Source: Alteromonadaceae bacterium 2753L.S.0a.02
Lineage (GTDB): Bacteria; Pseudomonadota; Gammaproteobacteria; Pseudomonadales; Cellvibrionaceae
Length of the DNA stretch: 64,000 bases
Assembly (NCBI GenBank): GCA_007827375.1
Contig: VISH01000002.1
Coordinates: 3,931,001 to 3,995,000 of the forward strand
Reading direction: 5' to 3'
This document shows positions 25,619-31,916 of this stretch, piece after piece (the stretch's first letter is position 1; each line of letters begins with the position of its first letter). The notes under the pieces were generated by a model. That model was not told the DNA's origin, searched no databases, and worked only from the letters and a program-made list of their open reading frames with translations. A program made the translations under genes and the position numbers.

Positions 25619-25971
25619 CAACCCATGGTATTGGTCGCTAAACGCGGTTCTTTGGGAAATTATCGTGGAATTTAAAGAAAGTGGTTCCACTATTTAGGAA
25701 CGAAAACGCCGCCTTCGGCCGCGAATGTTAGTGTTAAGTAGCTTCGTTCCTGGTGGGGTAAAACGGTAAAACAAAATTGCTCAAAGTTAATTGTAACTTG
25801 GGGCTTATTGCCGGTAGCAATATTGTTTTACCTAGCTGTAGCGCAAGTTCGTAGCTAGCAGCCTTCGTTCATTGTGCTAAAGAAATAGGCTGTGCGGTAA
25901 GGTTTAGGTTTATCGCACAATTACAGTAATATCAGGTTGGTTTTAGTGCAGTGGTAAGAGCAAAGTGGGTT
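25614..25971 (+). other. Cassette without evident gene, family I copy b
   Basis: Diverged homologue of 23469-23824. Here the inverted repeat is nearly perfect: GGTAAAACAAAATTGCT pairs with AGCAATATTGTTTTACC (one mismatch in 17) around a loop that itself holds AAGTTA-ATTG-TAACTT. The GTTCC/GGAAC hairpin and the GCCGCCTTCGGC motif are kept. The short start peptide is MVLVAKRGSLGNYRGI. Structure rather than a long protein appears to be what the two copies share. Confidence 0.7.
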
Positions 25972-26059
25972 GTCTAACCAGTTGCTCCACACTCGCCCCA
26001 ACAAGTTGGGGCTGGACCTCCGCTGCTGCGCAGCTCCGGCCTGTGAGCAAAGCGTTAGC
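25972..26059 (+). repeat. attC site 6 (short type)
   Basis: GTCTAACCAGTTGCTCCACA ... TGTGAGCAAAGCGTTAGC, 88 bp. Compared with attC 2 it has GCTGCTGCGCAGC for GTTGCTACGCAAC: both arms changed together, so the palindrome is kept. Confidence 0.9.
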
Positions 26060-26073
26060 TGTCATAAGGTGCT

Positions 26074-26556
26074 ATGAAAAAAGTAACGGAATATTTCGAG
26101 AAATACAGAGAGGCATCAAGGCACCTTCGAAACATTTATTATGTTCCTAAAGATGATGATGTGTGGGATATATTGGATGATTTTGAGGAGGTTAGCGTAT
26201 TACTCTTTAAACATTTAGTATGTGCGCCATTGAATATTGGTTATGAGAAATACGATTGGTTTAATGAGTCAATTTCATGCTTCAAACTACAGGCGCAAGG
26301 TTCGCGATTGCCAATAATGATCAATCGAATACCAAATGTGAATCACGGGCACTGGGATCACGAGATACATACCGTTGATCCAGATGATTTAACCCTCGAT
26401 TTTATCTGTTACTTTGATTGGAATCCTCAAGGCGTTATCGATAATCGCTACATTATGTGCAAAATAAGTGACGCTAAGGTTTCAAAAAATGTCATTGGGC
26501 ACATTGGTCTGGTTGAGTCGCACTATGTCGAAATTCATCATGCAGGCCACAGCTAA
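26074..26556 (+). CDS. Cassette gene: 160-residue unknown protein
   Basis: A soluble protein with an N-terminal helix (KKVTEYFEKYREASRHLRN) and a His/Asp/Trp-rich middle (NVNHGHWDHEIHTVDPDDLT, FICYFDWNPQG). The histidine cluster could bind metal, but no family is recognised. There is no signal peptide. It fills one cassette between attC 6 and attC 7. Confidence 0.62.
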   Translation: MKKVTEYFEKYREASRHLRNIYYVPKDDDVWDILDDFEEVSVLLFKHLVCAPLNIGYEKYDWFNESISCFKLQAQGSRLPIMINRIPNVNHGHWDHEIHTVDPDDLTLDFICYFDWNPQGVIDNRYIMCKISDAKVSKNVIGHIGLVESHYVEIHHAGHS

Positions 26557-26666
26557 CAAACCGCTGCACGCCGACACATACTGCTACGCTCGTTTTTGTG
26601 TGTCGCTGCGCGCCACTTTACACAAAAACGCTCTCCGCAGTATGTGCGGGTGAGCGGGGCGTTATG
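26552..26666 (+). repeat. attC site 7
   Basis: GCTAACAAACCGCTGCACGC ... GTGAGCGGGGCGTTATGC, inner CATACTGCTACGCTCGTTTT / AAAACGCTCTCCGCAGTATG. Same subtype as attC 16. Confidence 0.9.
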
Positions 26667-26691
26667 CGGCTGGGCACGAGAATAAAAAAAT

Positions 26692-26922
26692 ATGAAGATT
26701 AAATACACTAATTTTCGAAGAGTTATACACGTGGGAGCTCTTACAGATTCAGCTGAGAGTCTTACGATACTTGTTTTTCTTGTTGCCTTGTTTAGTGGTC
26801 TGGCCTATTTCTTTAAAGAACAAGCTATAGCCGCAGTGTTCTTTATAGTTTTAGCGCTTGTTTGCATATATGCACTAATAAACGAAATAATCGGCATGCT
26901 TCCTAGCAAGGAAGGTGAGTAG
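26692..26922 (+). CDS. Cassette gene: 76-residue membrane protein, copy 1
   Basis: A small protein with two membrane helices (SLTILVFLVALFSGLAYFF and AIAAVFFIVLALVCIYALI). The N-terminus MKIKYTNFRRVIHVG is basic and the C-terminus is short. No known family is recognised. An almost identical second copy lies at 30028-30258, differing by one residue (Ala to Val in KEQAIAA). The whole cassette, not only the gene, is duplicated. Confidence 0.68.
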   Translation: MKIKYTNFRRVIHVGALTDSAESLTILVFLVALFSGLAYFFKEQAIAAVFFIVLALVCIYALINEIIGMLPSKEGE

Positions 26923-26952
26923 GTTGTCTAGTTGGGAGGAATTAGGTATGCC

Positions 26953-27065
26953 CCATAACCAAGTCAGCCAACTGGACCTCCGTTCCGGCGCGGTTATTTG
27001 TGCTAAACGCTACGCTAGCACAAACAACCACGCCTCCACTGCGGCCGTTGCTGCACGGCGTTATG
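26953..27065 (+). repeat. attC site 8
   Basis: CCATAACCAAGTCAGCCAAC ... GTTGCTGCACGGCGTTATGC; practically identical to attC 14 because the cassette is duplicated. Confidence 0.92.
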
Positions 27066-27082
27066 CAAAAGAAACGGGAAAA

Positions 27083-27409
27083 ATGATGAAAATATTAGTT
27101 ACGATATTAACAGTCTGTACTCTAGTCAGTACATCTCAAGCTGGAGTCTACACTGCAACAATCGATAGAATTCAGGCCGAAGGAATTGGAGATAATTTCA
27201 ATGTGATTTATCCGAATGTAAATATTACCGATTCACCATGCACCAGAACCAATAACGAAAATAGACTAACAATTAAGAATGAAGCGCAAATGAGTGTTGC
27301 TTTGGCTGCGCTAATATCGGACAAAAAGGTGACTATCCAAGGGTCCGGTAACTGTAATGAGGCAGGTATAGAAACAGCAAATTATATTATGATTTACAGA
27401 AATCAGTAA
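27083..27409 (+). CDS. Cassette gene: 108-residue secreted protein
   Basis: The start chosen follows the attC and gives a signal peptide (ILVTILTVCTLVSTSQAG). The mature part contains two cysteines that may form a disulfide (TDSPCTRTN and GSGNCNEAG) and ends NYIMIYRNQ; the pattern suggests a small beta-rich domain. I do not recognise the family. Tandem ATG codons make 27086 an equal alternative start. Confidence 0.68.
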   Translation: MMKILVTILTVCTLVSTSQAGVYTATIDRIQAEGIGDNFNVIYPNVNITDSPCTRTNNENRLTIKNEAQMSVALAALISDKKVTIQGSGNCNEAGIETANYIMIYRNQ

Positions 27410-27450
27410 AACTGTAGTTGAACCAAGTCAGTAATGAAAAATATTTGCAA

Positions 27451-27564
27451 GCATAACCAAGCCAGCCAGCGGACCTCCGTTTCAGCCTTTGAATTTTGTG
27501 CTCTACGCTACGCTTGCACAAAATCAAAGGCTTACACTGCGGCCCCTGCTGCGCGGCGTTATGC
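27451..27564 (+). repeat. attC site 9
   Basis: GCATAACCAAGCCAGCCAGC ... CCTGCTGCGCGGCGTTATGC, inner TTTGAATTTTGTGCT / TGCACAAAATCAAAG. Same subtype as attC 3, 10 and 12. Confidence 0.92.
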
Positions 27565-27591
27565 AATCATTAAACATAAAGGGAATCTAAA

Positions 27592-28056
27592 ATGAGTATC
27601 ACCATATTGAAAGATGTACTTATTGATAAAGGAATGATAGAAAATTACTTTGAAGGAGAGGTTCCTTCAAATTTGTGGAGAGCTTTAAAACGCAGTAGCG
27701 GAAAAGGAGTTTTTGAGTTTGTAGAAGAGCCATTTATACTATCAAATGGAAGACCGAGACCAGCCGATATAACTATTGAAAAACGCAATGGAGAAAAGTG
27801 GGTTTTTGTCAAAGAGCGACCACGCGGTGTAAGTACATTTGATAAGCCCGGAGTTCCATCCGGAAATGGATGGGATTATTACAAAATACCAAAGGGCACC
27901 GAACTTCCGGAAGGTTTGGCGATAGTTAAAGATAGCTACAACAATAAATTTGAAGCCACACATTATACTATTGCGCCCGCTTACGATATGCCTTTGAGCC
28001 AGTTTAAGTCGAAACTTTCGACGCTGGCAACGAAACTTATGAAGGAAGCTATGTAA
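27592..28056 (+). CDS. Tse2-like ADP-ribosyltransferase-fold toxin (cassette TA pair)
   Basis: A 154-residue protein whose C-terminal two thirds resemble the Tse2 toxin family: RPADITIEKRNGEKWVFV, RPRGVSTFDKPG, YYKIPKGTELPEGLAIVKD, ATHYTIAPAYDMPLSQF and a final helix. Tse2 toxins have a fold like ADP-ribosyltransferases and act in the cytoplasm; some are type VI effectors, others chromosomal toxins. No secretion signal is seen. The TAA stop overlaps the ATG of the next gene (TAATG), the normal arrangement of toxin and antitoxin. Assignment rests on motif similarity recalled by eye. Confidence 0.68.
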   Translation: MSITILKDVLIDKGMIENYFEGEVPSNLWRALKRSSGKGVFEFVEEPFILSNGRPRPADITIEKRNGEKWVFVKERPRGVSTFDKPGVPSGNGWDYYKIPKGTELPEGLAIVKDSYNNKFEATHYTIAPAYDMPLSQFKSKLSTLATKLMKEAM

Positions 28057-28268
28057 TGAAAGTTCCAACAGCTTGGGCTCCTTTAGTCCTGTCATCAGTA
28101 AGAGACGCTATCCTTTATCAGGAAAGCTTGCTTCGAAGTGAAACAATAAGAAATCGAGAAGACTACGAAGAACATATAGTCCAGCTTAGTGAGTTACTGG
28201 AAGTGCTAAAGGAGGAATACAGGTCTATCGAAAAGGAAGCGGGCATTCCACTAGAAAAATTATTGTAA
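28056..28268 (+). CDS. Probable antitoxin/immunity protein of the Tse2-like toxin
   Basis: A 70-residue acidic helical protein (IRNREDYEEHIVQLSELLEV, then EEYRSIEKEAGIPLEKLL). It is translated from a TAATG overlap with the toxin gene and ends the same cassette, so it most likely neutralises the toxin by direct binding. A fragment encoding a close relative of its last 18 residues occurs at 36781-36837. No DNA-binding domain is evident. Confidence 0.62.
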   Translation: MKVPTAWAPLVLSSVRDAILYQESLLRSETIRNREDYEEHIVQLSELLEVLKEEYRSIEKEAGIPLEKLL

Positions 28269-28384
28269 ATGCATAACCAAGCCAGCCAGCGGACCTCCGT
28301 TCCGGCCTTTGAATTTTGTGCTTCCGCTACGCTAGCACAAAATTCAAATGCCTACACTGCGGCCCCTGCTGCGCGGCGTTAGCA
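28269..28384 (+). repeat. attC site 10
   Basis: GCATAACCAAGCCAGCCAGC ... CCTGCTGCGCGGCGTTAGC with inner TTTGAATTTTGTGCT / AGCACAAAATTCAAA and GCTACGC loop. Confidence 0.92.
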
Positions 28385-28387
28385 TCT

Positions 28388-28738
28388 ATGAAAATGATCG
28401 GATTCACAATCGTAGTTCTAGCTATGCCTACTCTAGTTTTTGGTTACGAAATACCTACTCACAATTGTGTGAGGGAAGAGCTTGAAAAGAAATATTCAAT
28501 CAAATCTACGCCCATAGCCGAAGATGAAGGACTTCGAGCTCTTAGAATTGCGTTCAAAAGTCTAATGCCGAGATACGACGGAAAGCACAGCCTTGTTTGG
28601 AGTGTTGGGAAAAAGAGTGAAAGTGTTTGGCTAGCTCGCTTTTCGACTTGCCATAAAAAAGGCGGTTCTGGCGGGTATATGGAAGTCGATTTAAACTCGA
28701 ATAGTAGTTCAAGGGTATACTGGGATTATGGCAATTAA
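28388..28738 (+). CDS. Cassette gene: 116-residue secreted protein
   Basis: The ATG right after the attC gives a signal peptide (MIGFTIVVLAMPTLVFG). The mature domain has two cysteines (THNCVREEL and FSTCHKKGG), a helix (EGLRALRIAFKSLM) and strands ending VDLNSNSSSRVYWDYGN. No family is recognised. A longer upstream reading would pass through the attC and is rejected. Confidence 0.66.
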   Translation: MKMIGFTIVVLAMPTLVFGYEIPTHNCVREELEKKYSIKSTPIAEDEGLRALRIAFKSLMPRYDGKHSLVWSVGKKSESVWLARFSTCHKKGGSGGYMEVDLNSNSSSRVYWDYGN

Positions 28739-28853
28739 TGCTAACAAACTCAGCCAGTCGGACCTCTGTTCCGGCGCTTCTTTTTGCGGTGGCCGCTACG
28801 CTACCGCAAAAACAATCGCCTCCACTCCGGCCGCTGCTGCAGGGCGTTATGTT
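28739..28853 (+). repeat. attC site 11
   Basis: GCTAACAAACTCAGCCAGTC ... CTGCTGCAGGGCGTTATG; inner TTTTTGCGGTGGCCGCTACG / CTACCGCAAAAA. Same subtype as attC 15. Confidence 0.9.
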
Positions 28854-28936
28854 TTCAGAAACTTGTTCACATTTTTACACATTGTCTGCGCATTTCTTCG
28901 ATAGTATTCACATTTTGAGATCTTTGGTGAATATTA

Positions 28937-29314
28937 ATGAAGTTGATATTACTAATTTTGTTTGCGCTATCGGTAATTTGTATATACCCGTATGTGTTAT
29001 ATAAGTTACTAAAGCTAGAAAAGTACGGATTTACATTAGGGGGCGTTGCGTTACAACATTGGATTGTCAATACGCTAATATTTTCATCCATAACCGTAGT
29101 TTGCGCACCAGTATATGATCCAACTTTTGAAGTATTTATTGCAGCGCAAATCGCTTTTTGGTTGCCGGTGGTTACTATAAGGTATAGGCGAAAATGTTTT
29201 ACTCGTATTGATAGAATATGGGTTACATTCGCGTATCCTTTTCTATATGTATTTCTCTATAATTCGATTTATGTATATATAGATCTTCAGAAATATATGG
29301 AAGAATATTTTTAA
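28937..29314 (+). CDS. Cassette gene: 125-residue membrane protein
   Basis: An integral membrane protein with about four hydrophobic segments (LILLILFALSVICIYPYVL, WIVNTLIFSSITVVCAPV, VFIAAQIAFWLPVVTI, WVTFAYPFLYVFLYNSIYV). No motif links it to a known transporter or enzyme. It starts about 85 nt after the attC core, longer than most cassettes here. Sequence composition is AT-rich like other cassettes. Confidence 0.62.
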   Translation: MKLILLILFALSVICIYPYVLYKLLKLEKYGFTLGGVALQHWIVNTLIFSSITVVCAPVYDPTFEVFIAAQIAFWLPVVTIRYRRKCFTRIDRIWVTFAYPFLYVFLYNSIYVYIDLQKYMEEYF

Positions 29315-29342
29315 ATAATATAGGTTGCTAAATTTATTGCAA

Positions 29343-29456
29343 CACATAACCAAGCCAGCCAGCGGACCTCCGTTCCGGCCTTTGAATTTTGTGCTTACGC
29401 TACGCTATCACAAAATCCAAAGGCCTACACTGCGGCCCCTGCTGTGCGGCGTTATG
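29343..29456 (+). repeat. attC site 12
   Basis: CACATAACCAAGCCAGCCAG ... CCTGCTGTGCGGCGTTATG, same subtype as attC 3, 9 and 10. Confidence 0.92.
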
Positions 29457-29473
29457 TAATTCGGAGTGATCGA

Positions 29474-29887
29474 ATGAAAATAATAGCTATTATAATATTT
29501 TTATCAACTTCCGTAAGCGTAGCTGCGGATATGTACGATTGCAATACTTTGCCAGGAAAATGGCTAATGGTAGATTATGACACTAGGCTAGCAGCCCAAA
29601 GAGAATCAATTACTACGATAAATTCAGATGGTTCATTTGATATTGAGTCTAGGCAAACAACCGGTGTAAGTGAGTATATTCATACCGAAAGCGGCACCTG
29701 GAAATGCACCGGTAAAGAATATATTTTTTACACAAACATTATTAATGGAGTGGAATCAGAAAACACCGTCATGTACGAAATAATCGAATTAACAGAAAGT
29801 TATCAAAAATCAAGCACCATCAATGAAGATTGTGAGTCGGTGATAACCGATTGCCCAGCCACGTACGAATTTATGAGAATACAATAG
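29474..29887 (+). CDS. Cassette gene: 137-residue secreted lipocalin-like protein
   Basis: The chosen ATG gives a signal peptide (IIAIIIFLSTSVSVAAD). The mature region has the alternating-strand pattern of small lipocalin-like domains: GKWLMVDYD, SITTINSDGSFDIESRQ, SGTWKCTGKEYIFYT, ENTVMYEIIEL, with cysteines that may pair (CNTLPGKW, TWKC, NEDCESV, TDCPATY). The GxW motif near the N-terminus supports this fold, but homology is not proven. Ligand unknown. Confidence 0.6.
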   Translation: MKIIAIIIFLSTSVSVAADMYDCNTLPGKWLMVDYDTRLAAQRESITTINSDGSFDIESRQTTGVSEYIHTESGTWKCTGKEYIFYTNIINGVESENTVMYEIIELTESYQKSSTINEDCESVITDCPATYEFMRIQ

Positions 29888-30004
29888 CATAACCAAGGTA
29901 GCCACCAGACCCACACTGCTACACTTGGTTTCGTGCATTCGCTACGCTCATTATTGCACAAAGCCAAGCTCCACAGTGCGGGCTGGTGCTACAGGCGTTA
30001 TGCT
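29886..30004 (+). repeat. attC site 13
   Basis: AGCATAACCAAGGTAGCCAC ... GTGCTACAGGCGTTATGC, 119 bp, inner CACTGCTACACTTGGTTTCG / AAGCCAAGCTCCACAGTG. Related to attC 21. Confidence 0.9.
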
Positions 30005-30027
30005 GCTGGGCACGAGAATAAAAAAAT

Positions 30028-30258
30028 ATGAAGATTAAATACACTAATTTTCGAAGAGTTATACACGTGGGAGCTCTTACAGATTCAGCTGAGAGTCTTA
30101 CGATACTTGTTTTTCTTGTTGCCTTGTTTAGTGGTCTGGCCTATTTCTTTAAAGAACAAGTTATAGCCGCAGTGTTCTTTATAGTTTTAGCGCTTGTTTG
30201 CATATATGCACTAATAAACGAAATAATCGGCATGCTTCCTAGCAAGGAAGGTGAGTAG
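30028..30258 (+). CDS. Cassette gene: 76-residue membrane protein, copy 2
   Basis: Second copy of the two-helix membrane protein at 26692-26922; the only residue change is Ala to Val in KEQVIAA. The surrounding cassette (core to core) is 399 bp in both places with about four base differences by eye, two of them outside the gene and attC arms. The copies follow different attC sites, which fits re-insertion of a free circular cassette rather than simple tandem duplication. Confidence 0.68.
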   Translation: MKIKYTNFRRVIHVGALTDSAESLTILVFLVALFSGLAYFFKEQVIAAVFFIVLALVCIYALINEIIGMLPSKEGE

Positions 30259-30288
30259 GTTGTCTAGTTGGGAGGAATTAGGTATGCC

Positions 30289-30403
30289 GCATAACCAAGT
30301 CAGCCAACTGGACCTCCGTTCCGGCGCGGTTATTTGTGCTAAACGCTACGCTAGCACAAAAAACCACGCCTCCACTGCGGCCGTTGCTGCACGGCGTTAT
30401 GTG
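30289..30403 (+). repeat. attC site 14
   Basis: GCATAACCAAGTCAGCCAAC ... GTTGCTGCACGGCGTTATG; copy of attC 8. Confidence 0.92.
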
Positions 30404-30417
30404 TACTGAATCAACAC

Positions 30418-30747
30418 ATGTTTTCGCTTATTTTCAAAGCCCTAAATAAGGCTTTCGTTACAGATGAAAAGGATGCTATGGAAGAAGAGTCTCCAGAGGT
30501 AATAATTACGGAGCAGTCTGTGATTAGAGTGCCAAACAATGGTTCTCAATCAGCAGAAATAATCGAGATACACGCAAAGAAGGGAGATATTATAAAAACT
30601 GATCAAGTGCTCATTGTGTTGGAGAGCGAAAAGTATGTATTGGAAATTCCAAGCCCATATTTATGTAAAATAGAAGAAGTATTGGTTCATATCGGTAATA
30701 TTGTTAGCGAAAACGATGCGCTTATTCAAGTCTCACCGCACTCATAA
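30418..30747 (+). CDS. Cassette gene: stand-alone lipoyl/biotinyl-like domain
   Basis: A 109-residue protein with a flattened beta-barrel pattern typical of lipoyl domains: SVIRVPNNGSQSAEIIEIHA, KKGDIIKTDQVLIVLESEKY, VLEIPSPYLCKIEEVLVHIG, NIVSENDALIQV. The hairpin ESEKYVLEIPSP corresponds to the E-(S/T)-D-K-A...E-(V/I)-P-S-P turn, with the lysine that would carry lipoate or biotin. No enzyme domain is attached and no partner gene is in the same cassette. It might act as a swinging-arm carrier for host enzymes or be a decoy; both are guesses. Confidence 0.68.
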   Translation: MFSLIFKALNKAFVTDEKDAMEEESPEVIITEQSVIRVPNNGSQSAEIIEIHAKKGDIIKTDQVLIVLESEKYVLEIPSPYLCKIEEVLVHIGNIVSENDALIQVSPHS

Positions 30748-30854
30748 CAATCTCAGCCAGTCGGACTTCCGTTCCGGCGCTTGTTTTAGCGGCGGCCGCT
30801 ACGCTACCGCAAAAACAAACGCCTCCACTCCAGCCGCTGCTGCAGGGCGTTATG
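30742..30854 (+). repeat. attC site 15
   Basis: CTCATAACAATCTCAGCCAG ... CTGCTGCAGGGCGTTATGC, same subtype as attC 11. Confidence 0.9.
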
Positions 30855-30868
30855 CTTAAGGAGAAGTC

Positions 30869-31366
30869 GTGGGATTAACTGAGATGGTTGAACTTGTAAA
30901 ATCAAACATAGATTTTTTGCCGCAATGGTTTACTGGAATATTTTGGCATCTGGTCTCGGCTTTGCTGATAATTTATCTTTTAACAGCCTTCTTTAATGCG
31001 GTTAGCTCTCAGTCCTTTATAAATCCCGTTAGGTCTGTGTTTCAGCTTTCGGGGCGAATTGTCCGGTCGGCATTTACCGGGTATGTGTCGGGGTTGCAAT
31101 CTCCAATAGTAAGGCCAAAAAGTCGTTTGGTGGGCTTGGCTCTTGGTTTAGTTCATACATACTTTATGTCGGTCCTGTTTTTTATATTTACTGCCGTTGT
31201 ATTTTTACTTCTGGTCATAAATGGTAAAAGTTTGCCTTTGTTAAACCAATTTGGTGGTCTTGGTATCTTGTTTTTCTTTTTTAGTCTGTCTTGGTATTTT
31301 AGGTCGCAGGCGGATCGAGAGTGGCTCGCACTAAAGGAGCAGTGGCGGGTGGTGCGCAATGGTTAG
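30869..31366 (+). CDS. Cassette gene: 165-residue membrane protein, GTG start
   Basis: The GTG start is fixed by AAGGAG seven nt upstream. The protein has three membrane helices (IFWHLVSALLIIYLLTAFF, YFMSVLFFIFTAVVFLLLV, GGLGILFFFFSLSWYF) and a basic central loop. No known family is recognised. Its ending, REWLALKEQWRVVRNG, is cytoplasmic if the positive-inside rule holds. It is one of the more GC-balanced genes in the array. Confidence 0.66.
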   Translation: MGLTEMVELVKSNIDFLPQWFTGIFWHLVSALLIIYLLTAFFNAVSSQSFINPVRSVFQLSGRIVRSAFTGYVSGLQSPIVRPKSRLVGLALGLVHTYFMSVLFFIFTAVVFLLLVINGKSLPLLNQFGGLGILFFFFSLSWYFRSQADREWLALKEQWRVVRNG

Positions 31367-31375
31367 GGAGGCAAA

Positions 31376-31493
31376 GCATAACAAGTTGCTGCACGCCGAC
31401 ACATATTGCTACGCTCGTTTTTGTGCGTCGCTGCGCTCCATTTTACACAAAAACGCTCTCCGCAATATGTGCGGGTGAGCAAAGCGTTATAAC
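31376..31493 (+). repeat. attC site 16
   Basis: GCATAACAAGTTGCTGCACG ... GGGTGAGCAAAGCGTTATAA, same subtype as attC 7. Confidence 0.9.
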
Positions 31494-31804
31494 GCGTCTA
31501 GCACAAATATTAGAGTGTAGGTTGTTTGTAAATATAGAGGTTTTAGCAAGTATTTTTGGTTGGTCGGTACCGAAGGTCTGGCGGTATAAAGTTTGTTAGC
31601 GTGTCATATAGTCAGTGGTACTCTCCTTCGAAATTACCGCAGGGTAAGTGGTATACGCGTTACAATTTCATTGTTTGCAAAAGTGCCAAGAAACCCTTGA
31701 ATAGTATTACGGTTTCGTTCTTCTTGGTTCTTTGAAGAGTGGAGTAAATTTTAATTAAGCAGCCTGCTTGGCAGTGCTATAGAGTGGTAGGTGAAGCTCT
31801 GCTT
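31487..31804 (+). other. Cassette without evident gene, family II copy a
   Basis: A cassette body without a convincing gene. It shares blocks with 33683-34004 and 34110-34435: GGTTTTAGCAAG, CGCAGGGTA, AAAGTGCCAAGAAACC and CTGCTTTATAAC before the attC. This is the most diverged copy. On the minus strand remnants of the shared peptide frame (GFLALL, HLPC) can be seen with stops between them. Confidence 0.6.
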
Positions 31805-31916
31805 TATAACAATTATAGCCACCTGACCCACACTGCTACGCTTGTTTTTGTGCAAGCGCTGCGCTCATTCTTGCACAAAAACAAGCTCCGCAGCGCGGGC
31901 AGGTGCTACTAGCGTT
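31805..31916 (+). repeat. attC site 17, split by IS1182 element
   Basis: TATAACAATTATAGCCACCT ... AGGTGCTACTAGCGTT. The site stops at GCGTT where the insertion sequence begins; the missing end of the core, GTTATACC, resumes at 33683. Confidence 0.88.
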
